Below are positions 29,666 through 32,266 of a stretch of DNA of 32,266 bases, piece after piece. The translations under genes and the position numbers were made by a program. The notes under the pieces were generated by a model. It saw only the letters and a program-made list of their open reading frames with translations, was not told the origin of the DNA and ran no database searches. Position 1 is the stretch's first letter; each line of letters starts with the position of its first letter. Origin of the DNA: Pirellulaceae bacterium (GTDB lineage Bacteria > Planctomycetota > Planctomycetia > Pirellulales > Pirellulaceae); contig JASMLW010000577.1 of NCBI GenBank assembly GCA_030748485.1, positions 1 to 32,266 on the forward strand. The letters run 5' to 3'.

Positions 29666-32266
29666 TCACGGTCGCTTGACCGCCTCGTACGCTTCCGGAT
29701 CGATCCGCTCGAGTGTCCGCAGCAGCATGTTCTGCTCAAAGCGTCGGTCGGCCGCCGCAGGCAGCTGCGACACGATGGCCGGCGTCGCCTGCTCGGCGAT
29801 TGCTGGACCAATCTGGGAGATCAGCGCGAGACCGCTGGTTCGAGTGGCCCGGTTGTCGAGAGCCTCGACCGCAATCTCGGCGACTTGCGACCAGGGCGTC
29901 GCCTCGAGGTCGGCGTCCAATCCAGACACGAAAACGATGCCTCCGTTCTGAGTTCGCCGCTGGCCAAACTCAATTCGCAACAGCGCGTGCGCGGCGGCCA
30001 GACGGATCTGCGGCTGGTCATCGTTCAACAACGGAGTTACGCGCCGGCTGAATTCGGGCCTTCCGGCGACCAGTGCGCCCAGCGCATGAAGGGCCGAACG
30101 CCGCACGCCCGTCGAGTTGCTCGACATTTGTTCGAGAACGGCGGTGAGTAGCTCTTCATCCGGATCGCGCCACGACGCCAATAGTTGGAGTGCGCGAGAG
30201 CGCTCGTTGTAGTTGCCGGCCCGCAGAGCGGACATCAGAATGGGCCGCACGGCGGCCGCGTTGTCAAGCAACAACTCTCGGTCGTACGGCGCGGGCGTCG
30301 TACTGCGATTGACGATTTCGCGGACTCGCTCGCGGGCCAGATCGGCGGAGGACGGTCGCTGGTGTCCGACTTCCAATCTGGCGACCAACGGAGCGACACT
30401 GGACGCGGACTCGACGCCGCCTCGACTCGCAAGCCGCCAGCGCAGCTGTTCGGTAATCGAATTGTCGAGACTCCAGCGCACGGGCCGCCCGGCGGAAAAC
30501 GACGACAACGGGGCTGGCTTCCCGGCGATGTACATCCCGACGGTCGCCGAGAGCGGCAAGTCGCCCGTTTCGTAAGCCGTGTTCTCCAGTTCCAGATTGA
30601 CCGTGCGGCGGTCAGTGTCGGCGTTGATGAGCCGACCTGTCATCATCGGTGTGCGGGCGTCGATGCGCCGCACCCAACTAAAGTGCCCCATGCCGCGCAG
30701 CCCCGGACGCCATCGGTGGGCCATCTGCGGATCCGCCGACCCGACACAGCGCACCTCCATACCGTCCTGCAGATCCGCCAACCGCGCCGGCTTTCCGTCG
30801 ATCCGCACCTCGACGCCGGCGACCGCGCGAAGACGATCGATCGGCTGCTGGTCCGAGCCGATGCGACTCGCCGGAATCCAGGTGTAGCTGTCCGCCGCCG
30901 ACCTGATCGTTTGGGTCATTCTCATGTCGCCGAGAATCCGCGGCCATCTCGACAACTCGACTCGCGCAATCGTCCGCCGATCCGCCGCCAACTCGATCTT
31001 CACCGGCATGCCGACACGGTGAGCGGTGAACCACCGCTCGACCGCGCTCGCCAACTGTTCGATCGTCGCCGAGCGCAACTCCCATTCGGACTCGGGCCAA
31101 TCGATCGCCTCCGCCGCCAATTCGAATCGCGCGTCGAGCGCGACGGGCGCCTTGATGTAGATCGGTGTGTGGTGGCGTCTCAACGTGACTTCACGAGTTT
31201 GCAGATCAACGTCATCGATCGCGAACGCTTCGGTCTCCAACGGCGCGATCTCGGGTTGCGGGGCCGCCGGACGCTCGGCCAGTCGAATCGAATCGATGTC
31301 GGCGTCGGCTGCCGCCAATGTGTTGTCGACGCTTCGCGCGGGCGACGATCCGGTCAGTCCGACCAGCGCAATCGCCGCGCAACAGGCGGCGCCGAGTAGG
31401 CGATTGACAATGGATGGAGCGCGAAAATCACGGATCGCTTTGACTCGCTGCTCCATTACGTCGCCGCCGTCGGCGGCTCCGAGCGCCAACGCCGTCGTTG
31501 GCGAACCGTCGCGAAGCGCCTCCAAGACTTGCAGCGCCGTGCGGCCGTAGGCGCGGTGTTCCGCCGCCGGCACGCATTGCAGTGACATCGCGTCACACGC
31601 CAACTCGCGAGTCACTTGCAGTTGGCGAACGGTAACCCAGACCAGCGGGTTGAACCAATGCAACGAACGGATCAACAGAGCCGCCGTATTGACCAACGCA
31701 TCCCAGCGACGAATGTGAGCTAACTCGTGCAGCAACACGTACCGCAACTGCTCATTGCTCAGCTCCGCCAACAGCTGCTCCGGGATTACAATCGCCGGCC
31801 GCAAAACGCCGGCCGCCGCCGGTGATCCGTCGTCGGTGCTCAACAACAGCCGGACGCCCCGTTTCATCCCCAGCCGACGCATGCACTGCGCCAACAAAAC
31901 TCGTGGCTCACCCCGCACGATGCCCCTCAACGATCCGAGCCAACGGTGGAGCCGCCACACTCCGCGCGCCCAACGGGCTGTGAAAAACGCGGCTCCGATT
32001 AACCAGATTATCCCCCCGGCGAACGTCACCCAGCTGGCGACGGTTCGCCAAATCGGCCGCCGACCGCTGGCTCCGACAGTCGCGGTTGGCGATGCGGACG
32101 TGGATCCGTCTGGAATCTCCGACTCAACCGCCGGCGCAACAGGACGTTCTGCGACTTCAGTTCGGAGTCCCCGCGGCCGTGCGGTCGGCGATCCACGACC
32201 CGCACGGCTCTCCGCCTGCGGTTTCCGCAGTGGGGCGTCGTCGATCACAACGCTCGGCGGCGCGGA
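29666..32266 (-). CDS. BlaR1/MecR1-type M56 peptidase with HEAT repeats (5' end outside window)
   Basis: The frame is open to the window edge, so the N-terminal helices are cut; the visible part is 866 codons. A GTG at 32248 is within the frame but is probably not the true start, because M56 proteins normally have further membrane segments before it. After a Pro/Ala-rich stretch comes a helix (WVTFAGGIIWLIGAAFFTA), then the zinc-protease motif HELAH (31715-31729) with ELACDA downstream as the third-ligand region, then a further helix (LLGAACCAAIALVGLTGSS). The middle is an exported region with beta-rich segments (DGKPARLADLQDGMEVRCVG). The last ~250 residues have HEAT-like repeats (AVRPILMSALRAGNYNERSR, ALQLLASWRDPDEELLTAVL). 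Such proteins act with a BlaI-type repressor; none is seen here, and its gene may lie upstream off the window. Ends 153 bases from the convergent PIMT gene. Confidence 0.85.
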   Translation of the reverse strand, partial: SAPPSVVIDDAPLRKPQAESRAGRGSPTARPRGLRTEVAERPVAPAVESEIPDGSTSASPTATVGASGRRPIWRTVASWVTFAGGIIWLIGAAFFTARWARGVWRLHRWLGSLRGIVRGEPRVLLAQCMRRLGMKRGVRLLLSTDDGSPAAAGVLRPAIVIPEQLLAELSNEQLRYVLLHELAHIRRWDALVNTAALLIRSLHWFNPLVWVTVRQLQVTRELACDAMSLQCVPAAEHRAYGRTALQVLEALRDGSPTTALALGAADGGDVMEQRVKAIRDFRAPSIVNRLLGAACCAAIALVGLTGSSPARSVDNTLAAADADIDSIRLAERPAAPQPEIAPLETEAFAIDDVDLQTREVTLRRHHTPIYIKAPVALDARFELAAEAIDWPESEWELRSATIEQLASAVERWFTAHRVGMPVKIELAADRRTIARVELSRWPRILGDMRMTQTIRSAADSYTWIPASRIGSDQQPIDRLRAVAGVEVRIDGKPARLADLQDGMEVRCVGSADPQMAHRWRPGLRGMGHFSWVRRIDARTPMMTGRLINADTDRRTVNLELENTAYETGDLPLSATVGMYIAGKPAPLSSFSAGRPVRWSLDNSITEQLRWRLASRGGVESASSVAPLVARLEVGHQRPSSADLARERVREIVNRSTTPAPYDRELLLDNAAAVRPILMSALRAGNYNERSRALQLLASWRDPDEELLTAVLEQMSSNSTGVRRSALHALGALVAGRPEFSRRVTPLLNDDQPQIRLAAAHALLRIEFGQRRTQNGGIVFVSGLDADLEATPWSQVAEIAVEALDNRATRTSGLALISQIGPAIAEQATPAIVSQLPAAADRRFEQNMLLRTLERIDPEAYEAVKRP

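Noticed and set aside
1-32266. tRNA or rRNA genes, transposases, integrases
   Set aside because: None recognised by eye on either strand. A tRNA scan could not be run, so a single tRNA could have been missed.

Overview
The window looks like a chromosomal segment of a planctomycete (Planctomycetota, probably a Pirellulales-type lineage). Evidence for this is the high GC content, the many exported proteins of families that are expanded in that phylum (DUF1501, SMP-30/gluconolactonase, D-aminoacylase-like amidohydrolase, CehA/McbA-type metallohydrolase, BlaR1-type M56 protease with HEAT repeats, squalene-cyclase-like toroids), and an ExbB/ExbD operon with a VWA protein. The assignment rests on recognised family content, not on a marker gene.

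Layout. 1-4125 (minus strand): a six-gene operon of a VWA protein with a TonB-like membrane segment, an exported repeat-type protein, ExbB, two ExbD proteins and the 5' end of another exported protein. 4126-4512: gene-free, with two tandem copies of a dispersed palindromic repeat. 4513-5583: two small exported proteins and a good intrinsic terminator. 5684-5905: a SelW/Rdx-family gene interrupted by one in-frame TGA in a CxxU motif and followed by a bacterial-SECIS-like hairpin; ordinary ORF calling misses it. 5930-7893 (minus): a sedoheptulokinase-like FGGY kinase and a conserved hypothetical. 8169-9872: an LRR plus squalene-cyclase-like fusion. 9994-11343: a heptaheme cytochrome c. 11467-19525: exported hydrolytic enzymes (SMP-30, D-aminoacylase-like, SGNH hydrolase, CehA-like, DUF1501) plus a zinc-ribbon membrane protein. 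19724-22066: a double alpha/beta-hydrolase protein. 22288-24534 (minus): an Ig-like and a probable beta-propeller exported pair. 24922-25422: DinB-family protein. 25504-27279 (minus): a chemoreceptor with a heme-c sensor domain. 27439-28259: an aldo/keto-reductase remnant and degenerate repeats. 28260-29513: an exported protein-L-isoaspartate methyltransferase. 29666-window end (minus): the C-terminal part of an M56/BlaR1-like protease with HEAT repeats.

The most notable items are the UGA-containing selenoprotein gene with its hairpin, the ExbBD operon whose VWA protein carries a TonB-like S-x3-H transmembrane helix, a dispersed ~105-110 bp intergenic repeat with two hairpins that vary in a compensatory way, and a strikingly high number of 9-15 bp tandem duplications in leaders, intergenic DNA and signal-peptide codons. 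No rRNA, tRNA, CRISPR array, transposase or integrase was recognised.
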